Shown here: piece after piece, positions 16,443 to 28,852 of the stretch | How positions within the stretch are numbered: the first letter of the stretch is position 1 | Layout of the letters: every line of letters starts with the position of its first letter | From: Kaistia terrae | GTDB taxonomy: Bacteria; Pseudomonadota; Alphaproteobacteria; Rhizobiales; Kaistiaceae | Length of the DNA stretch: 64,000 bases | Reading direction: 5' to 3' | Assembly (NCBI RefSeq): GCF_026344005.1 | Contig: NZ_JAPKNH010000005.1 | Location: 186,001-250,000, forward strand | Notes under the pieces: model-generated | Databases searched by the model: none | What the model was told of the DNA's origin: nothing | Seen by the model: the letters and a program-made list of their open reading frames with translations, nothing else | Made by a program: the position numbers and the translations under genes

Positions 16443-18113
16443 TCAGGCGGCTATTTCGAACGCCGCGCGGACGAGGCGGGCGGTGTATTCGCTTTGCGGA
16501 CGGGTCAGCACCTCGCTGACCGGGCCCTGTTCGACAATCTTGCCGTGCTGCATGACGATGACGCGATGGCAGAGCGCCCGCACCACTTTCAAGTCATGCG
16601 AGATGAACAGGTAGGACAGGCCACGCTCGTCCTGCAGCTTGCGCAGCAGGTCGATGATCTGCGCCTGCACGGAGAGGTCGAGCGCCGAGGTCGGCTCGTC
16701 GAGCAGGATGAATTCCGGCTCCAGCGCGATGGCGCGGGCGATCGCGATGCGCTGGCGCTGACCGCCGGAGAATTCATGCGGGAAGCGCGACAGGATGGTG
16801 TCGGGCATGCCGGAATCGCGCAGGGCCTGGCGGACGCGCTCCAGCCGATCCTGGCGCGAGGAACCGATGTCGTTGACGATCAGGCCTTCCTCGATGATCT
16901 GGCCGATCGACATGCGCGGATTGAGCGACGAGAACGGATCCTGGAAGACGATCTGCATGCGCGAGCGCAGCGGCCGCATCGCCTTGCGGTCCTTGTCGTG
17001 GATCGGCTCGCCGTCAAAGACGATCTCGCCGGTCGAGTGCTGGATCAGCCGGATCAGCGCCTGGCCGAACGTCGTCTTGCCTGAACCGGATTCACCAACG
17101 ATGCCAAGGGTTTCGTGGCGGCGCAATTCGAGGCTGAGATTGTCGCAGGCAAGCAGCTGGAAATAGTCGGGCTTGAACATGCCGCCGCGCTTCAGCGTGT
17201 AGGCGACGCGAACATTTCGGCCTTCCAGGATGACGGGTGTGCCCTCCGGCAGCGGGTTGGCGGCGCCCTTCGGCTCCGAGGCGAGCAGGTGGCGCGTATA
17301 GCTATGACGCGGGTTCTGGAACAGCGTCTCCGTGACGTTGTGTTCCTTCACCTCACCATGCTGCATCACATAGACATAGTCGGAGAACTGCCGGACGATG
17401 GTCAGGTCGTGGGTGATCAGGATCACCGCCATGCCGTAGCGCTTCTGCAGATCCTTGATCAGGTTGAGGATCTGCGCCTGCACGGTGACGTCGAGCGCTG
17501 TGGTCGGCTCGTCGGCGATCAGGATGTCGGGACGGTTGGCGAGCGCCATGGCGATCATGACGCGCTGGCGCTGGCCGCCGGAAAGCTGATGCGGATATTG
17601 CTTGATCCGCGCTTCCGGGTCCGGGATCTGCACTTCCTTCAAGAGTTCGAGCACCCTCGCGCGCGCGTCGGCTCGGGAGATCTTGCGGTTGTGGATGTGC
17701 AGCATCTCGGCGATCTGCTGGCCGATCGTATAGACCGGGTTCAGCGAGCTCATCGGCTCCTGGAAGATCATGGAGAAGCGGTTGCCGCGCAGCTTTCGTC
17801 TTTGCACGGGGTTGAAGGCAAGCACGTTCTTGCCCTCGAAGGTGATGCGCGAATCCTTGGCCACGGTGGCGCGCTTCGACAGGAGCCCCATGATCGTGCG
17901 TGCGGTCACGGACTTGCCGGAGCCGGATTCACCGACAATGGCGATGGTCTCGCCCTTGTGCAGCTGGAAGGAGACGTCGCGCACCGCCTCGACAGAGCCG
18001 CCCTCGACCTTGAAGGTGACGGCGACATTGCGGGCGTCGAGGATCAGTTCGCGACCATGCGCGTTCAGGTCGTAGCGCTCGTGCGGGGCGAATTCGTGTC
18101 TGGGCTCTGCCAT
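16443..18113 (-). CDS. agpD: Fused double ATPase of alpha-galactoside (Dpp-type) ABC transporter
   Basis: 556 aa holding two complete nucleotide-binding domains, equal to DppD and DppF joined. Domain 1 has Walker A GESGSGKS, signature LSGGQRQR and Walker B ILIADEP; domain 2 has [17 protein letters not shown] and FILLDEP. Each has its switch histidine (ITHD, ISHD). Start ATG 18113 (MAEPRHEF) is eleven bases after the permease stop, with GGCGGA upstream. The cytoplasmic protein powers the permeases encoded at 18125-20280. Name by synteny with Sinorhizobium agp genes. Confidence 0.9.
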   Translation of the reverse strand: MAEPRHEFAPHERYDLNAHGRELILDARNVAVTFKVEGGSVEAVRDVSFQLHKGETIAIVGESGSGKSVTARTIMGLLSKRATVAKDSRITFEGKNVLAFNPVQRRKLRGNRFSMIFQEPMSSLNPVYTIGQQIAEMLHIHNRKISRADARARVLELLKEVQIPDPEARIKQYPHQLSGGQRQRVMIAMALANRPDILIADEPTTALDVTVQAQILNLIKDLQKRYGMAVILITHDLTIVRQFSDYVYVMQHGEVKEHNVTETLFQNPRHSYTRHLLASEPKGAANPLPEGTPVILEGRNVRVAYTLKRGGMFKPDYFQLLACDNLSLELRRHETLGIVGESGSGKTTFGQALIRLIQHSTGEIVFDGEPIHDKDRKAMRPLRSRMQIVFQDPFSSLNPRMSIGQIIEEGLIVNDIGSSRQDRLERVRQALRDSGMPDTILSRFPHEFSGGQRQRIAIARAIALEPEFILLDEPTSALDLSVQAQIIDLLRKLQDERGLSYLFISHDLKVVRALCHRVIVMQHGKIVEQGPVSEVLTRPQSEYTARLVRAAFEIAA

Positions 18114-18124
18114 GTTGATTCCGC

Positions 18125-19273
18125 CTAGTAGGGGTCGATCGCGTCGCGCAGACCGTCGCCGAGCGCGTTGAACGCGAAGACGGTGATCAGCACGAAGGCG
18201 ACGGGGGAGAGGATCCACGGATAGGAGCCGATGACCGAGAAGGCGCCGGTATCCTGCAGCATCAGGCCCCAGGAAATCAGCGGCGGCTTGACGGCGAAGC
18301 CGAGGAAACCGAGGAAGGATTCCAGCAGCACGATGGTCGGGATCGCCAGCGTCACGCCGACGATGACGTGGCTCATGACGTTGGGCAGGATGTGGCGGAA
18401 GATGATCCGCCCGTCGCCGGCGCCGATCGCCATGGCGGCGCGGACATACTCAATTCTCGCCAGCGCCAGGGTCTTGCCGCGCACCTCTCGCGAAAGCTGC
18501 GCCCAGCCAAGGGCTGCCATCACGCCGATGACGAAGGCGATGAAGACATTGGAGGGCGCGGTGATCGGGATCAGCGAAGTCAGCGCCAGGTAGAGCGGTA
18601 ATTGCGGGAAGGCCAGCACGAGCTCGACGAAGCGCTGCACCCAGGCGTCGATCTTGCCGCCCATATAGCCCGACGTGATGCCGATGGTGGTGCCGACCGT
18701 CGTCGTGATGAACACGACGATCAGCGCGATGGTGAGCGAGATCCTGGATCCGACGATCCCGCGCGAAAGAATGTCACGGCCGAACTTGTCGGTGCCGAGC
18801 AGGTGGATCGGCGCGCCGTCGCGCGAGCCGAACAAATGGATGTTGGACGGGATCAACCAGAGGATCTTGTAGTCGAAGCCGCGCACGAACAGGCTGAGTA
18901 TGTGCGGATTTTGAAGGTCCGGGCCGTTCATCGGCTGGAACGTCACCGGGTCGAGCTCGTCCGTCTCGACGATCGGATAGATGCGCGGAATCAGGCTGAA
19001 CGAGCCGTCCGGCGCGAAGAAGCTGATGTGGTCGGGCGGCGCGAAGCCGATGCCGTTGGCGCGCGGATCGACGGGGGCGACAAAATCCGCGAACAGCGCC
19101 ATCAGCAGCAGGCCGATAACCATGATCAGGCCAATCATGCCCATGACCGAGCGACGGAAGCGGCGCCAGACGAGGGCGAAATAGCCTTCATTGCCTTGGG
19201 CAAAGCGGGCGTTGGGCACGGCCGGCGAGGCGGCGGGCGGCACGGAGATGGTCGTCTCTGTGGTGTCGGTCAT
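18125..19273 (-). CDS. agpC: Dpp-type ABC permease, second subunit
   Basis: 382-aa inner-membrane permease of the DppC/OppC kind. The first helix is near residues 42-65, followed by a long periplasmic segment of about 100 residues. The family motif HLLGTDKFGRDILSR and the EAA loop (EYVRAAMAIGAGD) are present. ATG 19273 overlaps the stop of the upstream permease by ATGA. Acts with 19270-20280, the double ATPase and the binding protein at 20385-22475. Confidence 0.9.
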   Translation of the reverse strand: MTDTTETTISVPPAASPAVPNARFAQGNEGYFALVWRRFRRSVMGMIGLIMVIGLLLMALFADFVAPVDPRANGIGFAPPDHISFFAPDGSFSLIPRIYPIVETDELDPVTFQPMNGPDLQNPHILSLFVRGFDYKILWLIPSNIHLFGSRDGAPIHLLGTDKFGRDILSRGIVGSRISLTIALIVVFITTTVGTTIGITSGYMGGKIDAWVQRFVELVLAFPQLPLYLALTSLIPITAPSNVFIAFVIGVMAALGWAQLSREVRGKTLALARIEYVRAAMAIGAGDGRIIFRHILPNVMSHVIVGVTLAIPTIVLLESFLGFLGFAVKPPLISWGLMLQDTGAFSVIGSYPWILSPVAFVLITVFAFNALGDGLRDAIDPY

Positions 19274-20280
19274 GAATTGCCTCCGCCCAACCGGACGCGC
19301 GGATCGAGCAGCGCCAGCAGCATGTCGGCGATGATGTTGCCGATGATCAGGGTTGTCGCGAGCACCAGCATGAAGGTCGCGGTGACATAGACGTCGCCGA
19401 CCGCCATCGAGCCGACAATGGCCGGGCCGACGGTGGCAAGCGCGAAGACGATCGCCACCTCGATCTCGCCGGTCAGCATGTAGGGCAGCACGACGCCCTG
19501 ATACATGATGAGCGGATGCAGGGCATTCGGCACGGCATGGCGCAGGATCACCTGGGATTCCGGCAGCCCCTTGGCCCGCGCCGTCTCGACATACTGGGCG
19601 TTGAGCGTGTCGAGCAGGTTTCCGCGCATGACGCGCATGTTGTAGGCGAGGCCGCCGAAAGTCGCGATCGCGACCACCGGCCAGATATGCTTCACCAGGT
19701 CGACGAACTTGGCCCACGACCAGGGCGCGCCGCCATATTGCGGCGAGAAGAAGCTGCCGATTTCCTGCACGTTCAGTTTGAACGCCAGCAGGTAGACGAT
19801 GATGATCGCGATCAAGAAGCGCGGCACCGTCATGCCGAGGAACGACACGAAGGAAAGCACCGAGTCGATCCAGCTGTACTGGCGCGTGGCGGCGATGATG
19901 CCGAACGTAATGCCGATGACCGATGCCAGGATATGGCAGACCAGCGCCAGCATCAGCGTGCGCGGCAGGCGCTCGGCCACCACCGTCGAGACGGGCTTGT
20001 TGTAGAAGAAGCTGTGGCCGAAATCGAAGCGGGAAATGATGCCCCAGATCCAGTTCAGATACTGGATGATCACGGGGTCGTTTAGGCCATGCGCCTGGCG
20101 GTAGGCCTCGGCCTGCGCCTCCGCGACGACGGCGGACGCGCCGCCCTGGTTCATGAGCTGGGCGCGGATGAAATCACCATAGTCGCCCGGCGGCGCCTGG
20201 ATGATGGCGAAGGTGACGACGCTGAGAATGAACAGCACCGGGATCGCCGAGAGAATCCGCATTATCAGGAAGCGCAACAT
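19270..20280 (-). CDS. agpB: Dpp-type ABC permease, first subunit
   Basis: 336-aa inner-membrane permease of the DppB/OppB kind. The first helix starts at once (MLRFLIMRILSAIPVLFIL), followed by the PGDY motif and a periplasmic loop. The EAA loop is QYVETARAKGLPE. It overlaps the next permease gene by ATGA and follows the binding-protein gene after a 104-bp spacer with a 13-bp hairpin. Confidence 0.9.
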   Translation of the reverse strand: MLRFLIMRILSAIPVLFILSVVTFAIIQAPPGDYGDFIRAQLMNQGGASAVVAEAQAEAYRQAHGLNDPVIIQYLNWIWGIISRFDFGHSFFYNKPVSTVVAERLPRTLMLALVCHILASVIGITFGIIAATRQYSWIDSVLSFVSFLGMTVPRFLIAIIIVYLLAFKLNVQEIGSFFSPQYGGAPWSWAKFVDLVKHIWPVVAIATFGGLAYNMRVMRGNLLDTLNAQYVETARAKGLPESQVILRHAVPNALHPLIMYQGVVLPYMLTGEIEVAIVFALATVGPAIVGSMAVGDVYVTATFMLVLATTLIIGNIIADMLLALLDPRVRLGGGNS

Positions 20281-20314
20281 CGGGGCAACAGCTCCCTGTT
20301 TGGGTCCGAGGGGA

Positions 20315-20343
20315 ACAAGGGGGCGGGCAGCCCGCCCCCTTGT
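20315..20343 (-). terminator. intercistronic hairpin after agpA-like gene
   Basis: Perfect 13-bp inverted repeat, ACAAGGGGGCGGG at 20315-20327 with its complement at 20331-20343, loop of three bases. It sits between the binding-protein and permease genes and lacks a T-run. Confidence 0.65.
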
Positions 20344-20384
20344 CCGGATCGATGGAACGGATCGGGGCGTCAGCCCCTGACCGG

Positions 20385-22475
20385 TCAGCCCTTGGCTGGT
20401 CCACCCTTGTCGCCTGGCGCGCCGGGCAGCGTTTCCGGGAACAGTTCGTACTTGCCCTGCTTGTCGGCCGGCACGAACACACGCTCGCGGATGATGCTGT
20501 CTTCAGCCCAGTTGAACAGGTTGATCGGAACGCCCTTCGGGATGTTGGCGAAGCGCTTGTTGATGATCAGCGCACCGGGGTACTGGGTCAGGCCGATGCC
20601 GTAGACATTATCGGTGTAGAGCTTCTGGAATTGCTTCATCAGTTCCTTCTGCTCGGCAGCGTCCGGAGATGCGATGAACTTGTTGACGACATCGACAAGT
20701 TCTTTCTCGAACGGCAGCAGGTCGACCTGTCCATCTTCGCCGGCACGGTGGAACCAGCTGGTCTTCGGGCCGATCGGCGCGAGGTTGACGGTCTTCTGCA
20801 CGACCGAGGTCAGATCTTCCTGGTTGCGGAAGATCATCCAGTCGAACTGGCCGCCCTGCTGCAGTGCGTCGCGCTGCTTGCCCTCGACCTGGTTGAGCAG
20901 GACGCGGATGCCGAGCGGCTCCATCATCGAGACGACGCCGTCGGCGAGGCTCTTGTCGGTCTGGTAGTCGGCATTGACGAGGAGGGTTACCTCGACATTC
21001 TTGCCGCCTGCCGTTCCGGCCGGGAAGTTGACGATGCCGTCGCCGTCCGTGTCCTTCAGGCCGGCCAGCGCCAGTTCAGCCTTGGCGCCTTCGAGGTCGA
21101 AGGGATAGTAGGCGGTCGAATCCTTGTCGTAATAGGTCGTGCCGGAATAGATGCCGCCCGGATAGATGGTCGTGAACGGACCCTTGACCAGCGACTCGCC
21201 GAGCCGCTTGCGATCCACCGCCGAGGTGATCGCCTTGCGGAAATGCTCGTTGCGGTTCAGTTCGCGCACGGCCTGGCCGCGCTCGTCCGGCTCGCCCCAG
21301 CCATTGGCCGAGAGGTTCGGATAGAGCGAATAGCCGATGATGCGCGGGCCGAATTCCAGTCGGGCCGGAGCATCGGCGCTGGCCGAGCGCTTCAGCGCCT
21401 CGACGAAGCTTTCCGGCTGTTCCAGGTTGGCGAAATCGCCCGATCCGGCCACGGCCTGGACGTCGCGGTCGGCCCATGTCGAGAGCTTGTAGTGCAGCTC
21501 GTTCAGGTAGGGCAGTTGGTTGCCGGCCTCGTCGACCTTCCAGTAGTAGGGATTGCGACGCATGACGATGATGTCGTCGGGGCGATACTCGACCGGCGCC
21601 CAGGCGCCCATCACCGGAATGTTCAGATATTCCGGCGGGAAGGCGTTCTTGTACTGCTCATAGGTGTTCTTCGAGTATTTCGGGTGCTGCGGCTTCAGGA
21701 TATGCGCCGGGCCCGGACAGAACGTGCCATAGGCCATCTGGTAGAGATACTGCTTCGGGAACGCGTCCTTGAAGGTCCAGATCAGCGTGTAGTCGCCATC
21801 CGCCTTCAGGGTGGTGCCTTCACCGAATGAACCGGGCGCCGCGCCGTTCAGCGGCGTCACGTTCGGGTCGTTGACGTTGTCGTCCCAGTAGAACATCGCA
21901 TCGGCGGTGGTGAACGGCTGGCCGTCCGACCATTTTGCGCCTTCGATCAGGTGCATGGTCAGGGTGTGGCCGTCTTCCGACCATTCCCAGCTCTTGGCCA
22001 GGTTCGGCAGCGGCTGCAGCTCATCCGCCTTGATCTGGAACAGCGGGCCCGAACGCGTCAGGCACTCGGAAAGGCCGATATCGATGCCGCCCCAGCCCTG
22101 CGTCTGGCCGGCGGAATAGTTCCAGCCCTCTGGCCGGCCGCCAATGACGTGGCGCATCGTGTCGCCATAGACGCCGAGGCCGTCGACCATGTTGCCCTGC
22201 TTGTAGACCATCGGCTCCTTGGGGAGACGGTCCTTGACGGCGGGCAGCTTGCCGCTGGCGACGAAGTTCTTCGTGACCCAATCGGGCTCGTGATAGTCGG
22301 GCAGTGCCTTGAATTCGAGAATGTCGGCCACGCCGACATAGTCGATCTTGCCCTGGGCGTCGAATTTCGGCGGCTCAGGCGGCGTGATTGGCGGCTTCGT
22401 CTGGGCCTGCGCGGCCAGAACGGAAACACTCAGGAGCAGGCTGGCTCCACCCAGAGCCAATGCGTACTTGTTCAT
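20385..22475 (-). CDS. agpA: Periplasmic alpha-galactoside-binding protein (family 5, AgpA-like)
   Basis: 696-aa binding protein of the peptide/nickel-type family 5, long for the family (usually 500-550), as is AgpA of Sinorhizobium. The signal peptide is about residues 1-24 (ALGGASLLLSVSVLAAQAQ). The mature N-terminus is proline-rich (PPITPPEPPKF). The core shows the family pattern LAKSWEWSEDGHTLTMHL and the calcium-loop-like DTDGDGIVNF. ATG 22475 has AAAGGGAGGA upstream. It lies between two GH4 genes and the Dpp-type permeases, so an alpha-galactoside is the likely ligand rather than a peptide. Confidence 0.9.
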   Translation of the reverse strand: MNKYALALGGASLLLSVSVLAAQAQTKPPITPPEPPKFDAQGKIDYVGVADILEFKALPDYHEPDWVTKNFVASGKLPAVKDRLPKEPMVYKQGNMVDGLGVYGDTMRHVIGGRPEGWNYSAGQTQGWGGIDIGLSECLTRSGPLFQIKADELQPLPNLAKSWEWSEDGHTLTMHLIEGAKWSDGQPFTTADAMFYWDDNVNDPNVTPLNGAAPGSFGEGTTLKADGDYTLIWTFKDAFPKQYLYQMAYGTFCPGPAHILKPQHPKYSKNTYEQYKNAFPPEYLNIPVMGAWAPVEYRPDDIIVMRRNPYYWKVDEAGNQLPYLNELHYKLSTWADRDVQAVAGSGDFANLEQPESFVEALKRSASADAPARLEFGPRIIGYSLYPNLSANGWGEPDERGQAVRELNRNEHFRKAITSAVDRKRLGESLVKGPFTTIYPGGIYSGTTYYDKDSTAYYPFDLEGAKAELALAGLKDTDGDGIVNFPAGTAGGKNVEVTLLVNADYQTDKSLADGVVSMMEPLGIRVLLNQVEGKQRDALQQGGQFDWMIFRNQEDLTSVVQKTVNLAPIGPKTSWFHRAGEDGQVDLLPFEKELVDVVNKFIASPDAAEQKELMKQFQKLYTDNVYGIGLTQYPGALIINKRFANIPKGVPINLFNWAEDSIIRERVFVPADKQGKYELFPETLPGAPGDKGGPAKG

Positions 22476-22639
22476 AGTTCCTCCCTTTGAACGGCGCTGG
22501 CGCGACGCGCCGGCACCCTGTCATCCCTTTGCATTCCACAGCCGCATCCGCCGAGACGCCTTCCCAAGAGCGTGTCGATGTCTGCCGATCCGGCGCGGCG
22601 GCTCCTCCCGCCGCGCCGGATCCAGCTGTCAGGCTGCGG

Positions 22640-24115
22640 CTACTCTGCCGCTTCCGCCTTTTCCTTGGCCCGCTCGGCGCGGACAGTCTCGATGCCGCGA
22701 ACCTCGCGCCGCGCCGCGCCCTGCCAGTCGCGCGTGGCGACGGTCTTGTTGGCAAGGCGCTCCTTCGCGCCGTCGATGGCGTGGGCGTATTGCGGCAGCC
22801 AGCGCGCCTGGGCGACGACCATCTCGTCGACCATCTGCCAGACCTCGTCCGGCGAGCAGATCGCGCCGACCAGCGGGTCATGCAGCACGGCGAGCTTCAA
22901 GAGGTCGAGATCGCCGGTAATGGCGGCCTTGACCGCCATGCGCTGGACATTGATCGACGCCATGCAGGTGGCGGCGCAGGCGTCGGGCAGCGTCACGCCG
23001 GCGACCATGTTGAGGCCGAAGCGGTCGATGAAGCCCGGCGTCTCGACGATGGCGTCTTCCGGCAGATTGGTGATCAGGCCATTATTCTTGACGTTGAAGT
23101 GGCCGCGATAGACGCGTCCGGTCTCCAGCGCCTCGATGATGTGGCTGGCATGCTCGTTCGAGCGCTTGGCCGGATCGAGCGGCTTGCCGGCGTCTTCCAG
23201 GAATTTCGGGAAGTCGGTCTCGAACCAGTTGCGGGTCTCGGTCGAGTGGCGGAGGTAGCCGCCGGTCTCGCCATGGATCCAGTTCGACATGTCGATCCAG
23301 CGGTTGATCTCTTCCGGCCGCTTCCGATACCAGGGCAGGTATTCCGACAGATGGCCGTTGCTCTCGGTCGAATAGAAGCCGAAGCGCTTCAGGACGTCGA
23401 TGCGGACCTTTTCCTGCTGCGAGAAGACAGGGTGCGCCTCGAAGGCGGCGACCAGTTCGTCCTTGCCGATCTTGCGGCCGCGGAAGCGGATGTCGACATA
23501 CCAGGTCTGGTGGTTGATGCCGGAGCAGATGAATTCGAGCTCGCTCTCATCCGTCGCGCCCAGCACTTCGGCGATCTGCTCGCCGCCATGCTGCACGCCG
23601 TGGCAAAGGCCGATCGTGTCGACCCCGCCATATTCGATCGCGGCCCAAGTGTTCATCGCCATCGGGTTGGCATAGTTCAGGAAGCGGGCGCCGGGCTCGG
23701 CGACTTCGCGGATATCCTTGCAGAAGTCGAGGATGACCGGGATGTTGCGCTGGCCATACAGGATGCCGCCGGCGCAGATCGTGTCGCCGACGCACTGATC
23801 GACGCCATATTTCAGAGGAATGCGAATGTCGTCGGCATAAGCCTCGAGGCCGCCGACGCGGACGCAGCTGATGACATAGCGCGCACCGGTCAGCGCTTCG
23901 CGCCGGTTGGTCGTCGCGGTGATCTTCGTCGGCAGCTTGTTCTCCGCGACCATGCGGTCGAGGATCTGCCGGACCATGGTGAGGTTGTGCTCGCTGATGT
24001 CGGTCAGCGCGAATTCGACCTCGCGCAGTTCCGGCACGGACAGGATGTCGGAGACCAGCTTCTTGGTGAAGCCGACGCTGCCGGCGCCGATGATGGCAAT
24101 CTTGAAACTAGACAT
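22640..24115 (-). CDS. agaL1: GH4 alpha-galactosidase/alpha-glucosidase (AgaL1-like)
   Basis: 491-aa family 4 glycosidase, a distant paralogue of the enzyme at 15044-16414. NAD loop IIGAGSVGFT, metal-site motif GLCHGVQH, GINHQTWY, and NPMAMNTW are visible. A Lys/Glu/Ala-rich C-terminal tail (RAERAKEKAEAAE) is extra. ATG 24115 starts MSSFKIAII; a GAGGAAAA box is upstream. It is the first gene of the operon, divergent from the AraC regulator. Two different GH4 enzymes suggest different alpha-galactosides or oligomer sizes. Confidence 0.88.
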   Translation of the reverse strand: MSSFKIAIIGAGSVGFTKKLVSDILSVPELREVEFALTDISEHNLTMVRQILDRMVAENKLPTKITATTNRREALTGARYVISCVRVGGLEAYADDIRIPLKYGVDQCVGDTICAGGILYGQRNIPVILDFCKDIREVAEPGARFLNYANPMAMNTWAAIEYGGVDTIGLCHGVQHGGEQIAEVLGATDESELEFICSGINHQTWYVDIRFRGRKIGKDELVAAFEAHPVFSQQEKVRIDVLKRFGFYSTESNGHLSEYLPWYRKRPEEINRWIDMSNWIHGETGGYLRHSTETRNWFETDFPKFLEDAGKPLDPAKRSNEHASHIIEALETGRVYRGHFNVKNNGLITNLPEDAIVETPGFIDRFGLNMVAGVTLPDACAATCMASINVQRMAVKAAITGDLDLLKLAVLHDPLVGAICSPDEVWQMVDEMVVAQARWLPQYAHAIDGAKERLANKTVATRDWQGAARREVRGIETVRAERAKEKAEAAE

Positions 24116-24358
24116 GGCGTTTCTGGTTTTCCTCGGAGGCGGTCGTCGCGCCAGCGGCGCGTTTCCTGGCAACGCGGCTCGATTCGGCACTTGGCAAAGC
24201 TACGGAATTGTCCCGATTTCGGCAGGGCTTTGGCAGTCTTGGGTGGTATTGGCTCATCCAGCTGCTCTTTTTCAGTCGCCCGTTCACTCGGCTCGACGCT
24301 AGTATGCGTAAGGTTCGGGCGCGAACCAGAGAGAATTTGTGCTTTCGTGGGTGATTTT

Positions 24359-25231
24359 ATGCTCGATAAACTGGCCCTGCGTGCCCCCATCATGAAGACC
24401 GTATCGCTGCCTCGCGGCCGCCACCGGCTGCACACCATGCCGACCAGCACCGGCTATGAGGTGCGTGCCGATGCGAGCTACAGCTGGGACGGACGAAAGC
24501 GCGGCCAGACGCCGTTTACCGTGCTCCAGCATACGGTTTCCGGCTCCGGCAGCCTGCGCTATGACCGGCGCGACTATCGCGTTGGACCGGGCGAGACGAT
24601 GCTGGTGATCGTCCCCCACAATCACCGCTATTCGGTCGAGCCGGGCACCCCATGGGAGTTTTTCTGGATCTCGATGAACGGGCAGGAAGCCTTGCGCATC
24701 CATCGTCAGATCCTGGAGGCGACAGGACCGATTTTGCGGCTGCGGCCCGACACGATCGATCATCTCGCCGATTGCAGCCTGCGCTTGATAGACGGCGGCG
24801 GCGAGACGCCGGGGGCCGCCTCGGCCGTCGCCTATGAGGCGGCGATGGCGCTCTATGATGACGTGTTCGGCTCGCACGGCGCGTCGCTCGCCGATAATGG
24901 CGTCATCCAGCGCGTCGTCGAACACATCCTGGCCAATCTCGACAAGTCGCTCTCCGTGGCTGAACTCGCCGAATTCTCCGGTTTCAGCCGGGCGCATTTT
25001 TCCCGGATGTTCGCGGCCAGCGAGGGCATGCCGCCGGCCGAATTCGTGCTGCAGGAGCGGATGCGTCGCGCCGCGCGCCTGCTCGCGGGACAGCAGGTGC
25101 TGTCGGTCAAGGAGGTGGCGGTGCTGTCCGGCTTCGACGATTCGAACTATTTCGCCAAGGTGTTTCGCCGCTTTTTCGGCACCAGCCCGACCGAGTTCCG
25201 CACGACCGGCATGTACGCCAGTGCGTCGTGA
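24359..25231 (+). CDS. agpT: AraC-family activator of the alpha-galactoside operon (AgpT-like)
   Basis: 290-aa regulator. The N-terminal domain is a cupin-like sugar sensor (GSLRYDRRDYRVGPGETML). The C-terminal domain has two helix-turn-helix units, LSVAELAEFSGFSRAHFSRMF and VKEVAVLSGFDDSNYFAKVF. It is divergent from the GH4 gene, with a 243-bp intergenic region that must hold both promoters; TTGGC motifs at 24191, 24230 and 24249 may be binding sites but I cannot prove it. ATG 24359 is taken, with ATG 24392 as an alternative. The name follows the Sinorhizobium cluster. Confidence 0.87.
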   Translation: MLDKLALRAPIMKTVSLPRGRHRLHTMPTSTGYEVRADASYSWDGRKRGQTPFTVLQHTVSGSGSLRYDRRDYRVGPGETMLVIVPHNHRYSVEPGTPWEFFWISMNGQEALRIHRQILEATGPILRLRPDTIDHLADCSLRLIDGGGETPGAASAVAYEAAMALYDDVFGSHGASLADNGVIQRVVEHILANLDKSLSVAELAEFSGFSRAHFSRMFAASEGMPPAEFVLQERMRRAARLLAGQQVLSVKEVAVLSGFDDSNYFAKVFRRFFGTSPTEFRTTGMYASAS

Positions 25232-25323
25232 GGGACACACAAGCTGTTGTGTCGAAGCCACGAGCTGTGAGTCTTTGTGTCAAGATGTTGACGGAAGCGG
25301 CGCATAGGCGTCTACATCTGCGT

Positions 25324-25510
25324 GTCGAGGTTCTTCTGAGTCGCAAGGCTCAGGGCTAAGAGGGAATGCCGGGACGCCCCAAAAAGGCGAAGCCGGAGCT
25401 GCCCCCGCAACTGTGAACGGCGAGTTTCTGTCCGGAGAGACCACTGGGACCGCAAGGTCCTGGGAAGGTGGGCAGAGCGACGACCCGTGAGCCAGGAAAC
25501 CTGCTTCGAC
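25324..25510 (+). promoter_or_regulatory. cobalamin (adenosylcobalamin) riboswitch
   Basis: All hallmarks of the B12 aptamer are present in order: the closing stem GTCGAGG (25324-25330) with CTTCGAC (25504-25510); AGAGGGAATGCCGG (25360-25373); the B12-box region with GAAGCCGGAGCTGCCCCCGC and AACTGT; CCACTGG...CCTGGGAAGG; and GCGACGACCCGTGAGCCAGG before GAAACCTGC. It is 122 bases upstream of nrdA and on the same strand. A GCGGCC/GGCCGC hairpin (25561-25582) in the leader may be the expression platform. Binding of B12 should lower expression of nrdA and nrdB. Confidence 0.95.
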
Positions 25511-25632
25511 AGAATGAATGAATCCTCGGGCGGGGTGTCCCGGTGGAGCGCTGGTTTCGTGCGGCCTTTTTTCGAGGGCCGCCGATTCTGTTCGCTTCGC
25601 TCGGCCTCCCAACACATTTTGGGCTGAAGCCG

Positions 25633-28578
<2,946 letters not shown>

Positions 28579-28596
28579 GGGCGGTACGCAAACAAG

Positions 28597-28800
28597 ACCC
28601 TCACCCAACCCTCACCCAACCCTCTCCCGCAAGCGGGCGAGGGCTTTTCGGCCGGCGCCGAGGAGAGGCTCGGCCGCCCCCTCTACCGCTTGCGGGAGAG
28701 GGCTGGGGTGAGGGGCTTTTCCGCCTCTCCGTATGGTTCCCTAAACCCTCACCCGCCGCACTTCGTGCGTCGAGCTCTCCCTCAGGGAGAGGTGAGGAAT
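28597..28800. repeat. dispersed palindromic repeats, family 2, between nrdA and nrdB
   Basis: A run of CCCTCACCC, CTCTCCCGCAAGCGGG, GCTTGCGGGAGAGGG and CTCTCCCTCAGGGAGAGGTGAGG units. Related copies lie at 30013-30172, 54158-54291 and 60655-60778, and a partial one at 40289-40323. It fills nearly all of the 274-bp nrdA-nrdB spacer, which holds no gene. Confidence 0.8.
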
Positions 28801-28852
28801 TCTCCCGCCGCGCGCCTTTGTGCCGGGCAGCAAAAATTCAAAGGAGTTGACC

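Noticed and set aside
28597..28800. CRISPR array
   Set aside because: Units are palindromic, unequal and adjacent, with no regular unique spacers and no cas genes.
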